This document shows, one piece after another, positions 1 to 7,238 of a stretch of 23,092 nt of DNA. This DNA comes from Candidatus Heimdallarchaeota archaeon. GTDB lineage: Archaea; Asgardarchaeota; Heimdallarchaeia; Heimdallarchaeales; Kariarchaeaceae. The stretch lies in assembly GCA_015522385.1 (NCBI GenBank), contig WAMJ01000054.1, positions 1 through 23,092 of the forward strand, given 5' to 3'. Both the position numbers and the translations under genes were made by a program. The notes beneath the pieces were generated by a model that did no database searches, was not told the origin of the DNA, and saw only the letters and a program-made list of their open reading frames with translations. The stretch's first letter is position 1; each line of letters starts with the position of its first letter.

Positions 1-833
1 CCTTTCAGCTGCTCCGGTGTTAACCCTTTCAGCTGCTCTGGAGTCAGGCTTTTTAGTTGCTCCAATGTCAAACCTCTGATTTGCCGAGCAGTTAACGCAC
101 TAAGCTGCTCTGGCTTGAATAACTTGAGAACCTCCGCTCCCTCTTCATGGATGGCTCTATCGATGAACTCTTCCTCTGATCCAAACTTATTCTCTATGAT
201 CTTCTTGACACTTGCCTCGATTTCAGCCATATTTTCCTTATCTCCTAGTAATAGTACCCAGCAGGTGATAAATACTTTTCCCAATTGAGAGATAGACTGC
301 GAATCCAAAGTTTTTGAAAAGAATGTTTCACTCCATGATTTAAGAAGAACTTGAAGTGCGTAAAATGCGGGGTTCTCCTCTTCCAACACCTCTAGTATAA
401 AATCCATATTTGTCGGATAAAGAGCACGAACCATACAGGTAGGTCCATCTAGCAAATCAATATATTCTTGGTTGATACCAATTGAAATTACCAGAACTTT
501 GATTCGTGGTAAGGTACTATGTGCATTCATCCGGTATGAGCTGTAACGCGCTCTGTAACAGTAGTGAGGTACTTGAACTAAGGTGTATACTTTCGGAGTT
601 GTCTCAAGCTCTATAGGTAGGATGTTCTGGTTCACATCCATAAGCCCAGAGTCAACCTCAATTTCAGGTTGTCTTGGCCATCTGTTGAGGATCGCGTTGA
701 TTTCATCGGCGTTCTTTATACTCCATGTATCACCGAGCTTGAAGGATCTTTGAACTGCCTCTTCTGTTTTTGGAAACTTTGTGAAGAGATGCTGGAAGAA
801 GTTCTCAGTGTTGAACAATTTGATTAGATCCAC
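1..833 (-). CDS. Putative Rpn-like (PD-(D/E)XK-type) protein with LTxEQL octapeptide repeats, partial at C-terminus
   Basis: The frame stays open to the window edge, so the C-terminus is missing. The protein aligns along its whole visible length with the one at 19794-20753. Shared landmarks are an N-terminal DLIK-F-TENFFQ-LF stretch, an NADEINAILNRWPR block, an acidic EVDSG motif followed about 14 residues later by LPIELET, then VQVPHYCYRARY and a LGKVFITCW block. D...E-x-E with a following Q/Y/R-rich helix recalls Rpn/PD-(D/E)XK nucleases, but the usual lysine is not evident, so activity is inference. The visible tail consists of 8-residue LTPEQLKG-type repeats. I chose GTG at 833 because it aligns with the ATG of the paralog and lies the same distance from the shared TATA-like box. 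An in-frame ATG at 839 is the alternative. Confidence 0.72.
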   Translation of the reverse strand, partial: MDLIKLFNTENFFQHLFTKFPKTEEAVQRSFKLGDTWSIKNADEINAILNRWPRQPEIEVDSGLMDVNQNILPIELETTPKVYTLVQVPHYCYRARYSSYRMNAHSTLPRIKVLVISIGINQEYIDLLDGPTCMVRALYPTNMDFILEVLEEENPAFYALQVLLKSWSETFFSKTLDSQSISQLGKVFITCWVLLLGDKENMAEIEASVKKIIENKFGSEEEFIDRAIHEEGAEVLKLFKPEQLSALTARQIRGLTLEQLKSLTPEQLKGLTPEQLK

Positions 834-854
834 AATCATCGAGGAGGACTGAGG

Positions 855-864
855 TTCATAAATT
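855..864 (-). promoter_or_regulatory. TATA-like box for the 833 minus-strand gene
   Basis: On the minus strand this reads AATTTATGAA, centred about 26 bases before GTG 833. The same box with flanks (ACCAAGTA-TTTATGAA) sits at the same distance before the paralog at 20753, so it is probably a conserved promoter giving a leaderless mRNA. Confidence 0.5.
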
Positions 865-983
865 ACTTGGTGACAATGTAGATGTACCTTGAGTATTCAT
901 GATCTGAAGATGGCGAGAAGGATGCTGCAACAATGTTATAGCCATTGTTATTTTTGCCCTGCGGCTTTAGGAAAATAGGAAGC

Positions 984-992
984 ATTAAATTA
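984..992 (+). promoter_or_regulatory. TATA-like box for the toroid/ABC operon
   Basis: ATTAAATTA is centred about 25 bases before ATG 1013, as expected for a leaderless archaeal transcript. No Shine-Dalgarno-like sequence precedes that ATG. Confidence 0.45.
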
Positions 993-1012
993 CAGGTCGG
1001 TAAATATCATCA

Positions 1013-2065
1013 ATGAATTGGAGACTTTCAACCGCGGTTTTCATCACAATCACTCTGATCCTCACGTCGGGCAACTTTGTGTCAGCGAGGACACAGCTTG
1101 ACAGCTTGGAAAACTTCCTCGATCTCAACCACTCTGGTGAAGATGGCTTCAGGGATGCTCCCGGTCTACCAATCACCGTGAGTTCCACCGCTGATGCCCT
1201 CGAGGTCTCCAACATCCTTGGAATAGAAGTGAACAATACTATCGATATTTTGTACTTCTACCAGAGGTCGCAGAACCCAGATGGTGGCTTCGGTGAAAAT
1301 CCAGATGCTTCATCCAATCTTAACACTACCATGGAGGCGGTTCGGGGGTTGAAATATCTACCCGTCAACTCCTCACAACTGCATAACTGGAAGATCTTCG
1401 AATATGTCAATGAGACTGCATCTGACCTTCTGTATGAGAATGTAAGTAAGACCTCGGGTTACGTGCAGGGATTAAAGTCTCTTGATGCCAAGCTGATGGA
1501 TATCTGGATAAGGTATATAACAAGTTCATATTCACTGGGATTCTTCCCTAATCTTGAGAGCGATGCAATGATACAAGCTCTGCTTGATTTGCAACTAAGC
1601 AATGGGAGTTACTCTAATTTCAGAGTTGCAGCGAACGCTGTTGTACTTCTCGATCTTCTCGGACAGAGCCCTAACGATCCGGATCTTGCCACTAAGTTTC
1701 TGTTGGCTCATATCACCTCAAAGGGGTCTTTCTCTTTTACAGGTCAAGGTGACAATTCACTAGAGGCGACATATCTCGGAATTAGGGCATTGAATGCACT
1801 TGACAGTATTTGGAAACTGAATGAGAAGGACGATGTAACAAAATTTGTACTGTCACTTCAGAAGAGCAACAGCGGTTTTGGGAGGACTACAAGTTCCTCT
1901 CCTACTGTTCACGACTCTTGGCTCGCTGTTCTCACCTTGTCCTATCTCAATGAGCTCGACGAGCTAGAGGCCCCAGATGTTCTACAGACAGTGGGCTTTG
2001 TTGACTATCCGTGGATCGCTGGTCTGATCCCACTTATTCTATTGATCAGGAGGCGGAAATCATGA
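1013..2065 (+). CDS. Secreted, membrane-anchored prenyltransferase/terpenoid-cyclase-like alpha-alpha toroid protein
   Basis: The 350-residue product starts with a signal peptide (about residues 1-25, ending near FVSA). It then has about five helical repeats typical of the prenyltransferase/squalene-cyclase toroid fold, with hallmark turns such as NPDGGFGE (near residue 90) and SNSGFGR (near residue 285), each followed by a helix like T-EAVRGLKYL or DSWLAVLTLSYL. The C-terminus is a hydrophobic segment ending in RRRKS, a likely membrane anchor with the bulk outside the cell. I see no catalytic motif of a cyclase, so it is more likely a binding or structural module. Its stop overlaps the start of the ABC ATPase (ATGA), so the three genes to 3868 form an operon, and the protein may be the extracellular partner of that transporter. 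Confidence 0.75.
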   Translation: MNWRLSTAVFITITLILTSGNFVSARTQLDSLENFLDLNHSGEDGFRDAPGLPITVSSTADALEVSNILGIEVNNTIDILYFYQRSQNPDGGFGENPDASSNLNTTMEAVRGLKYLPVNSSQLHNWKIFEYVNETASDLLYENVSKTSGYVQGLKSLDAKLMDIWIRYITSSYSLGFFPNLESDAMIQALLDLQLSNGSYSNFRVAANAVVLLDLLGQSPNDPDLATKFLLAHITSKGSFSFTGQGDNSLEATYLGIRALNALDSIWKLNEKDDVTKFVLSLQKSNSGFGRTTSSSPTVHDSWLAVLTLSYLNELDELEAPDVLQTVGFVDYPWIAGLIPLILLIRRRKS

Positions 2066-3021
2066 ACTCGGCCATACAGATACATAACCTGTCCAAATTC
2101 ATCAAGGGCAAAGCCATTGTCACTCGCATGTCGTTGGATATCCCTCAGGGTTCCTTGTTTGGACTCCTTGGGCCAAACGGTGCGGGGAAAAGCACAACGA
2201 TAAAGCTCCTGACTGGCAGACTTAGACCTAGCAGTGGCTCAATTCGGATCAATGGGCTTGATCCATGGAAAGACAGGGTGAAGATATTCAAGAATATGGG
2301 ATATCTCCCCCAGAACCCATCCCTGCCTCCAGATATGACGGTGTATAGTTTCATCCACTACATGGCACGTCTTAGGGGTATGGGGAGGAAGGAGTCCCAG
2401 TTGGAAGCACGTGAGAAACTGGCACTCGTGGGGCTGGAAAAGTTCGAACAGAGTATTATTGGGAAATTATCTGGTGGTGAGAAGCAACGTTTAGGCTTCG
2501 CGAACTGCCTTCTAGGTGACCCTGATGTCCTCATACTAGATGAGCCCACTAGCTCTTTGGATCCAGAAGGGCGGGTCTATGTCATGGATCTCATCGGATC
2601 CCTTGCCAAGAACAAGAACCAGACGGTCGTGGTCTCATCGCACATATTGCCTGAGATCCAGCGGATGACGAACCACATAGCTATAATGTCAGAGGGCAAG
2701 GTTTTGGTCTCAGGTAGTATGAGGGAGCTTACTGCAGGGGTGTTTGACAATGTGTATGAGATAGAGTCCGATCGTCCCACCGACCTGATGCAAGACCTGA
2801 TGGAAAAAGGATTTATTTGCAAGCTTGACCAGCATACGGTACTTATAGACGTGGACAAGAGATATACTGAGCTCTGGGCTCTGCTTCCTCAGCTCTGTGT
2901 GGAGAAGGGTTATCAACTCCGCTCGTTTAAACCCTTGCGTGACCCACTGGAGAATGTCTTCCTCAAATTCGTTTCTTACCAGAATAAATTCGACGACATG
3001 GGGGTTGTTGGAGGTGAGTAA
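2062..3021 (+). CDS. ABC transporter ATP-binding protein
   Basis: The 319-residue protein is a single ABC ATPase domain with a C-terminal extension, typical of CcmA/NatA-type subunits that pair with ABC-2 permeases. It has Walker A GPNGAGKS (37-44), Q-loop Q84, signature LSGGE (136-140), Walker B VLILDE (156-161) and H-loop SSHIL (H194). I placed the start at ATG 2062, not at the upstream in-frame ATG 2011: GGAGG lies 8 bases before 2062, the ATG overlaps the upstream stop (ATGA), and the extra 17 residues overlap the previous gene and match nothing in the family. It energises the permease encoded one base downstream of its stop. Confidence 0.93.
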   Translation: MNSAIQIHNLSKFIKGKAIVTRMSLDIPQGSLFGLLGPNGAGKSTTIKLLTGRLRPSSGSIRINGLDPWKDRVKIFKNMGYLPQNPSLPPDMTVYSFIHYMARLRGMGRKESQLEAREKLALVGLEKFEQSIIGKLSGGEKQRLGFANCLLGDPDVLILDEPTSSLDPEGRVYVMDLIGSLAKNKNQTVVVSSHILPEIQRMTNHIAIMSEGKVLVSGSMRELTAGVFDNVYEIESDRPTDLMQDLMEKGFICKLDQHTVLIDVDKRYTELWALLPQLCVEKGYQLRSFKPLRDPLENVFLKFVSYQNKFDDMGVVGGE

Positions 3022-3022
3022 A

Positions 3023-3868
3023 ATGGAGCGGCTTAGATCAATTACTTGGGAAAAACTTAGCTATGGAAGAGCAATCCCCATAGTCGCATGGAACCTACTA
3101 AGACACCTTGTGAGGGAGAGAAGATTCCTTCTCTCTGCGGTATACTTCGTACTTCTTCCGATATACCTCATCTCCAATAGCGTCCTTACCGCAGTGCAGA
3201 CCGGGTCAGGAATTGCCCTCTTCTACGCACACCGGAACATTTCATTCTACATCCGGACATTCTACTTGTCATTCTTTCTCGGACAGATCCTCGTCGTCGT
3301 CCTCTCTGCTGACCAGTTGGCTGGTGAGATCGAGCAGGACACCTACGCATTACTGCGCTCGAAGCCAGTACACGATTCTGAGATAGTCATTGGGAAGTTT
3401 CTCGGGCTTGTAGGTGTAGTCTCGCTCCTTGATCTACCCGGATACCTCTTCATCTACTTCTACAGTCTGGTAAGGTACGAGGCAGAGACCTCTGCATATA
3501 TCGGTACGGTCGATGAGATCATCGGAGGGTTCCTCTTGCTCTTGCTTCTTCACTCCATAATTATCGCATTTACCTTGCTTTTCTCCTCCCTCTTCTCGAA
3601 GAACCTTTACTCAATCCTGTCATCCCTGATCTTCATCTTCATCCTCTCTATAGTCACTGGTCTTATCCAAGGAGCAAACACAGAGATTGTCGATAACTAC
3701 CTCTCAATCGACTGGCTGGCTCAGGCTATTCTTCCGTCCGTTCTCTACCATCTAGATCCGCTGGAGAGCTCACCGAATGTCCCCGTGATCATCCTGGGGA
3801 TTATCGGGGCCATAGCTAGCTTCTTGGGCCTCACTACCTTGGTGATGAGGAACAAGGAAATCTTCTGA
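3023..3868 (+). CDS. ABC-2 type transporter permease
   Basis: The 281-residue integral membrane protein has about six hydrophobic segments, beginning around residue 37 (FLLSAVYFVLLPIYLI), after a basic N-terminal stretch. Between the early helices lies the ABC-2 hallmark order: a DQLAGEIEQDTYALLRSKPV region followed by a KFLG helix, a cytosolic coupling element that contacts the ATPase. The start is ATG 3023, one base after the ATPase stop and 6-7 bases after GGAGGTGA; the longer open frame back to 2897 lies inside the ATPase gene. The substrate cannot be told; the toroid protein at the operon head is the best clue. Confidence 0.9.
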   Translation: MERLRSITWEKLSYGRAIPIVAWNLLRHLVRERRFLLSAVYFVLLPIYLISNSVLTAVQTGSGIALFYAHRNISFYIRTFYLSFFLGQILVVVLSADQLAGEIEQDTYALLRSKPVHDSEIVIGKFLGLVGVVSLLDLPGYLFIYFYSLVRYEAETSAYIGTVDEIIGGFLLLLLLHSIIIAFTLLFSSLFSKNLYSILSSLIFIFILSIVTGLIQGANTEIVDNYLSIDWLAQAILPSVLYHLDPLESSPNVPVIILGIIGAIASFLGLTTLVMRNKEIF

Positions 3869-4219
3869 ATCTCTAAGTTGCTGAGATTAGCTTTATTAAT
3901 TCCAGATCCGATTAGATGTTAAGATCAGGGTAGGTCTCGATCTCCGAGCATGATCCGATCCACCTCCTGGAGCCTTCGGGCGATGACAACATGCTAACGC
4001 ATTATTGATCCCATGGATGCGCTGAAACCGATAGGAGGTAAGGTCAGCCATCAACTTCCAATAAAACTTCATAATTTTCGTGCCTTTGAGCCATTGCTTG
4101 AGGGTATCGAGGTGTTATCCCTCTGGATCCATTAAGTTGGTATTGCCCGCTGTACTTCTTGGCAACCTACGTCCGATATCTATTAAAAGGGGACGGAAAA
4201 TTGGTCAATTGTAGGTTTT
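3869..4219. other. Intergenic region, no gene seen
   Basis: About 350 bases lie between the ABC operon and the zinc-ribbon gene. I find no convincing open frame. It contains a possible hairpin (CGCAT/ATGCG around 3999-4023), a purine-rich GGAGGTAAGGT stretch near 4036 with no gene behind it, and an 11-base TGGTATTGCCC that recurs inside the next gene at 4307. The downstream promoter is at 4181-4188. Confidence 0.5.
4181..4188 (+). promoter_or_regulatory. TATA-like box for the zinc-ribbon/primase pair
   Basis: TATTAAAA followed by GGGG is centred about 35 bases before ATG 4220, predicting a leader of roughly 9 bases. It is the only promoter-like element I see for the two-gene unit ending at 5854. 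Confidence 0.45.
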
Positions 4220-4654
4220 ATGGCAGATATTACTACGATAATCTGGATTATACTTGTGGGCTTTTCCCTGTCCTACCTTGTAATCGCTGTATTCTCACAA
4301 TCAAAGTGGTATTGCCCACACTGCTTGCAACAGAACTCTACTAAAGTAGAGGTGTGCACTGAGTGTGGTGTTGGAGAGAAAAATGAATCAGATATTGTGA
4401 TGCAATTTCATAAAGGTTGGAACTACAGGTACTTCTTTGCCACGTACTTCCATCGAGTCGGAAAGAAGGATATGGAAGAGCTCTCCAAATCGTCCTCTGA
4501 CGAGGAAATTCGTCAAGCAATAAGGCAGCACCTACAAAACCTCCCTGAAGAGATAAAGGAGAAGGACAATCGATTAATCAAGGGATTCACTGCCTACGTG
4601 GAGAAGAGTTCGTATACCTACCTCCGTAGCTATTTCAGGGAAACGGGTAAGTAA
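4220..4654 (+). CDS. Membrane-anchored zinc-ribbon protein of unknown function
   Basis: The 144-residue protein has one N-terminal transmembrane helix (about residues 6-25) and then a zinc ribbon with two CxxC knuckles (C32, C35, C46, C49). The remaining 90 residues are charged and probably helical, with no family I recognise. The short N-terminus before the helix and the basic/acidic body suggest the ribbon and tail are cytosolic, but topology is not certain. Only 27 bases separate it from the primase-like gene on the same strand, and no promoter is visible between them, so the two are probably co-transcribed. A membrane tether or zinc-bearing accessory for the primase is an inference from this pairing alone. 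Confidence 0.75.
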   Translation: MADITTIIWIILVGFSLSYLVIAVFSQSKWYCPHCLQQNSTKVEVCTECGVGEKNESDIVMQFHKGWNYRYFFATYFHRVGKKDMEELSKSSSDEEIRQAIRQHLQNLPEEIKEKDNRLIKGFTAYVEKSSYTYLRSYFRETGK

Positions 4655-4681
4655 CTCATTTGAGATCTGTGGGGATAGATT

Positions 4682-5854
4682 TTGAACAGAAAGTACTACT
4701 CCTCGCAAAGTCATCTTCTAGATACCATTCCAGACCACCGGTTCAGACACTTCAGGTTCAGCACCTCTTCAGGATACTTTTTCAAAGTACCTGAGAAGAT
4801 TAGATCCGCTAATCAGCTGAGCTCATGGATCATATCAAAGGGTGGACGTGACATCTACTACTCAGTCGCCATATTTAGGAACCCTGAAAGGGTTGGGACC
4901 AAGGGCACGGACAATGCAGGATTCATGGGGATGGACCTAGCTTTCGACATAGACTCGAAGGATCTCGGAGCTGCCCTTGCATCCACCCGAGAGATACTCT
5001 CCTTGGGTAAGGACCGGTCTTGGGAGTTGAAGTACATCGCATTCTCTGGCTCAAAAGGATTCCACATAGTCTACTCCGATCCGTTCGAGTACAGGACTCT
5101 CGATATTGAGACCGAGGCGAAGAACTACAGAGTAGATCTCGTCGATGATATGCAGGGAATTGACTTTGACACCAAGATCACTATTGACACCCGCAGGATA
5201 ATTAGGCTTCCGTACTCCATCCATCCAAGGACTGGTCTAGTCTGCACTCCTCTAGACTATGAGGCAGTGATGACGAAGAGTATTGAAGACATCAAGGGTT
5301 CGATTAGAAGGGTCAGAACCCTAAAAATTCCCAAATTAGGATCTGTCTTCCGCAGAAGACGATCGAGAAAACATCATAGGGGAGAGCCAATGTATTTCTA
5401 CTCCACATACTTGAGCAACCGTGTAGTCCCCACCGATCTATTCGTCACCATAATAGAGTACAAAAGGTTTGGTCCACGGGAGAGGAAGTTACTGGAGGAG
5501 GTATCGAGGAACTACAATCTCGGGAGATTCATCGTCTTTCAGACCGAGCGGATATATTGCCTGAACTTCAAACCTGTACAGGCTGAGCGTCTGGACAAGA
5601 TACTCTACTCCGCACGTTCGGAGAACCTCCACAGGTTCAAGGAGAGACGAGTAGTGGATGCTGAGATAGGTCCCAGAGAAGACCCGGAAAAGAGGACCGT
5701 GCTAAGGATGCGAAAGCTCGGTGAGTACGGGATGGATGTCCAGACCAGACTGTCCAAGGGTCACTACTCACTCTTCTTTGACCCTGACATTCCCGGCCAC
5801 TACGTCGGGAACGACCAAGTCGAGATGCGCTACAAGATCATTGAGCTGAGATGA
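4682..5854 (+). CDS. PriS-like archaeal/eukaryotic primase catalytic protein with unrecognised C-terminal half
   Basis: The 390-residue protein carries the AEP primase motifs: the metal-binding DLAFDID (85-91, D89 and D91), the nucleotide-binding SGSKGFH (122-128, H128) and a motif III region TIDTRRIIRLPYSIH (about 167-181) followed by TGLVCTPLD, as in archaeal PriS. The YYSVAIFRNP segment before motif I also fits PriS. Unlike canonical PriS, there is no Cys/His zinc knuckle between motifs I and II; the only cysteines are C188 and C293. After a basic linker (FRRRRSRKHH, 223-232), residues 237-390 match nothing I know. The start is TTG 4682: an in-frame TAG lies six bases upstream and no earlier start is possible; a GGGGA stretch precedes it. 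It could be the main primase in diverged form or an accessory primase. Confidence 0.8.
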   Translation: MNRKYYSSQSHLLDTIPDHRFRHFRFSTSSGYFFKVPEKIRSANQLSSWIISKGGRDIYYSVAIFRNPERVGTKGTDNAGFMGMDLAFDIDSKDLGAALASTREILSLGKDRSWELKYIAFSGSKGFHIVYSDPFEYRTLDIETEAKNYRVDLVDDMQGIDFDTKITIDTRRIIRLPYSIHPRTGLVCTPLDYEAVMTKSIEDIKGSIRRVRTLKIPKLGSVFRRRRSRKHHRGEPMYFYSTYLSNRVVPTDLFVTIIEYKRFGPRERKLLEEVSRNYNLGRFIVFQTERIYCLNFKPVQAERLDKILYSARSENLHRFKERRVVDAEIGPREDPEKRTVLRMRKLGEYGMDVQTRLSKGHYSLFFDPDIPGHYVGNDQVEMRYKIIELR

Positions 5855-5888
5855 GAGTCCACACTGGGTCGAAAGTCTACACCCTGTA

Positions 5889-5896
5889 TTTTTATT
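5889..5896 (+). promoter_or_regulatory. TATA-like box for the CPBP protease gene
   Basis: TTTTTATT is centred about 25 bases before ATG 5917, again predicting a leaderless mRNA; no ribosome site precedes the ATG. Confidence 0.45.
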
Positions 5897-5916
5897 CCCA
5901 CATGTAAATCACCCGT

Positions 5917-6885
5917 ATGAACAAGTGGTTAATTGTCGGACTCACCGATGTCTTCGTGCTTCTCGTTGCTGTTGCTGCAATCGGGCCGGAGGGTGGTGAG
6001 CTCATCGGAGCCTCAGTTCTCGTCCTCGTGTCCATGACGCTGATCCTCGTCTACGGTGTGCCGTTCCTAAGAGTGAAAGTGTCCCGTGAGATTTCCAGCT
6101 CTATTGCCCTCTTCGTTCCCTATGCGGCTCTTCTCCTCACTGGTGCAAGTGGACTGACCGAGCTTCCAGTCTTTCTCCTGTGGTACCTCTTCCCCACGGT
6201 GCTCTTCCTCGCCGCGGGGCGGGCCAAGGACAGCTACCTGAGATTTCTTCTTACCATGGTTGCAGCCGGCTTCCTCTGGATAGGATTCGATCACCGGTAC
6301 ACAAGGGATCTCTTTATGAACTACAAGGACAGCTACGTCTACAACTCATTGTGGATGGCTGCTGTTGGACTCTCCTCCTACTCCGCGGGTATTCTCACAG
6401 ATCACGGATTCGACAAGGGTATAGCCCCTACAAAGAAAGGGTCAGTCGTGGCCAATGTCGTCACACCCCTCGCGTCATTGGTGGTCATCCCCTTCGGTCT
6501 GGTCACAGGCTTTCTAGTCTGGAACCCCGATATCACGGTCTTCAAGGTTATCGTCGGCTTCATTGGAATCTATCTTACCATCTCCATTCAGGAAGAGATG
6601 ATCTTCAGGGGTATGATATTGAAGCAGTTGGACAAGATTACTCAGGAGGGTGACCCGTCCCAGAGCCTTGTGGCAAACTTGCTACCACTCCTGACAGTGT
6701 CTGCACTATTTGCTGCCACCCACTGGAATAATGAGACTCCACAGTACGTATGGCACTACTTCTTCGCTGCATTTGTTGCAGGACTAGGTTACGGGGTGGC
6801 GTACAGAAAGGGCGGTATGTTCGCAGCCATACTCTCGCACACGCTTGTCGACTGGATCTGGGCATTGCTCCTCAAGAGGGTGTAA
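5917..6885 (+). CDS. CPBP family intramembrane metalloprotease (Rce1/CAAX-type)
   Basis: The 322-residue polytopic protein has about eight hydrophobic segments. It carries all three CPBP motifs in its last third: EEMIFRG (E226, E227, R231), FAATHW (F265, H269) and HTLVDW (H308, D312). In Rce1-type proteases these residues bind the metal-activated water in the membrane. Family members cleave prenylated CAAX proteins, process peptides or act in bacteriocin immunity; nothing nearby fixes the substrate here. The N-terminal half is weakly conserved hydrophobic sequence. The gene is transcribed alone from its own leaderless promoter, and a 350-base gap follows it. Confidence 0.9.
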   Translation: MNKWLIVGLTDVFVLLVAVAAIGPEGGELIGASVLVLVSMTLILVYGVPFLRVKVSREISSSIALFVPYAALLLTGASGLTELPVFLLWYLFPTVLFLAAGRAKDSYLRFLLTMVAAGFLWIGFDHRYTRDLFMNYKDSYVYNSLWMAAVGLSSYSAGILTDHGFDKGIAPTKKGSVVANVVTPLASLVVIPFGLVTGFLVWNPDITVFKVIVGFIGIYLTISIQEEMIFRGMILKQLDKITQEGDPSQSLVANLLPLLTVSALFAATHWNNETPQYVWHYFFAAFVAGLGYGVAYRKGGMFAAILSHTLVDWIWALLLKRV

Positions 6886-7238
6886 GTAAGGTGGAGAATT
6901 CTAACATAATGATTCCCAACTTGACACATGCTTTGGGTAGGTAAAATCGGCAACTCTGATTACTCCATAACCAACTTTGATAATGGGCTTAATAGTAGAT
7001 CATGCTGTCAAAGATCTAGTCATTCTTAGTTGTGGTTGAAAACGTTCATGTTGCTTTTAGTTTAATCGAAGTAAATTAAGACAACTCTTTAATTCAAATA
7101 ATTCAGTATCGTATCACCTTCAATTTTGTTGGTAACTAACACCCAATAGAAATTGAGCCATCTCGCTCATAAATGTGGATATGTATAAAACTGAATTCAT
7201 AGTTGAGCAATGTTTATATAAGTCGGGGGGGGTAGTTT
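6886..7238. other. AT-rich intergenic region before the secreted subtilase
   Basis: No open frame of interest is seen on either strand. The sequence becomes distinctly A+T rich after about 7060, marking a shift in base composition from the protease gene to the subtilase gene. The promoter elements of the next gene occupy its last 60 bases. Confidence 0.5.
7182..7232 (+). promoter_or_regulatory. Promoter and G8 ribosome-binding site of the subtilase operon
   Basis: TGTATAAAA (7182-7190) would place the transcript start near 7213, giving a leader of about 26 bases. The leader holds a run of eight G (7225-7232) that could pair with the 16S rRNA tail, 6 bases before ATG 7239. A second TTTATATA at 7213-7220 is too close to the ATG to be the TATA box. 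Unlike most first genes here, this one appears leadered. Confidence 0.45.

Noticed and set aside
2011..2061. Longer N-terminus for the first ABC ATPase
   Set aside because: The strong ribosome site and ATGA overlap at 2062 decide the start; the extra residues overlap the upstream gene.
3985..4035. Possible box C/D guide RNA (GATGA...CTGA spacing about 40 bases)
   Set aside because: The C box is imperfect, no good internal D'/C' pair is seen and the terminal stem is only about three pairs.
4138..4317. Eleven-base direct repeat TGGTATTGCCC upstream of and inside the zinc-ribbon gene
   Set aside because: Similarity does not extend beyond a few more bases, so a duplicated gene fragment is not supported.
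6180..6653. Long overlapping frame inside the CPBP protease gene
   Set aside because: It is a +1 shadow of a gene with three intact catalytic motifs and has low-complexity, unstructured-looking translation.
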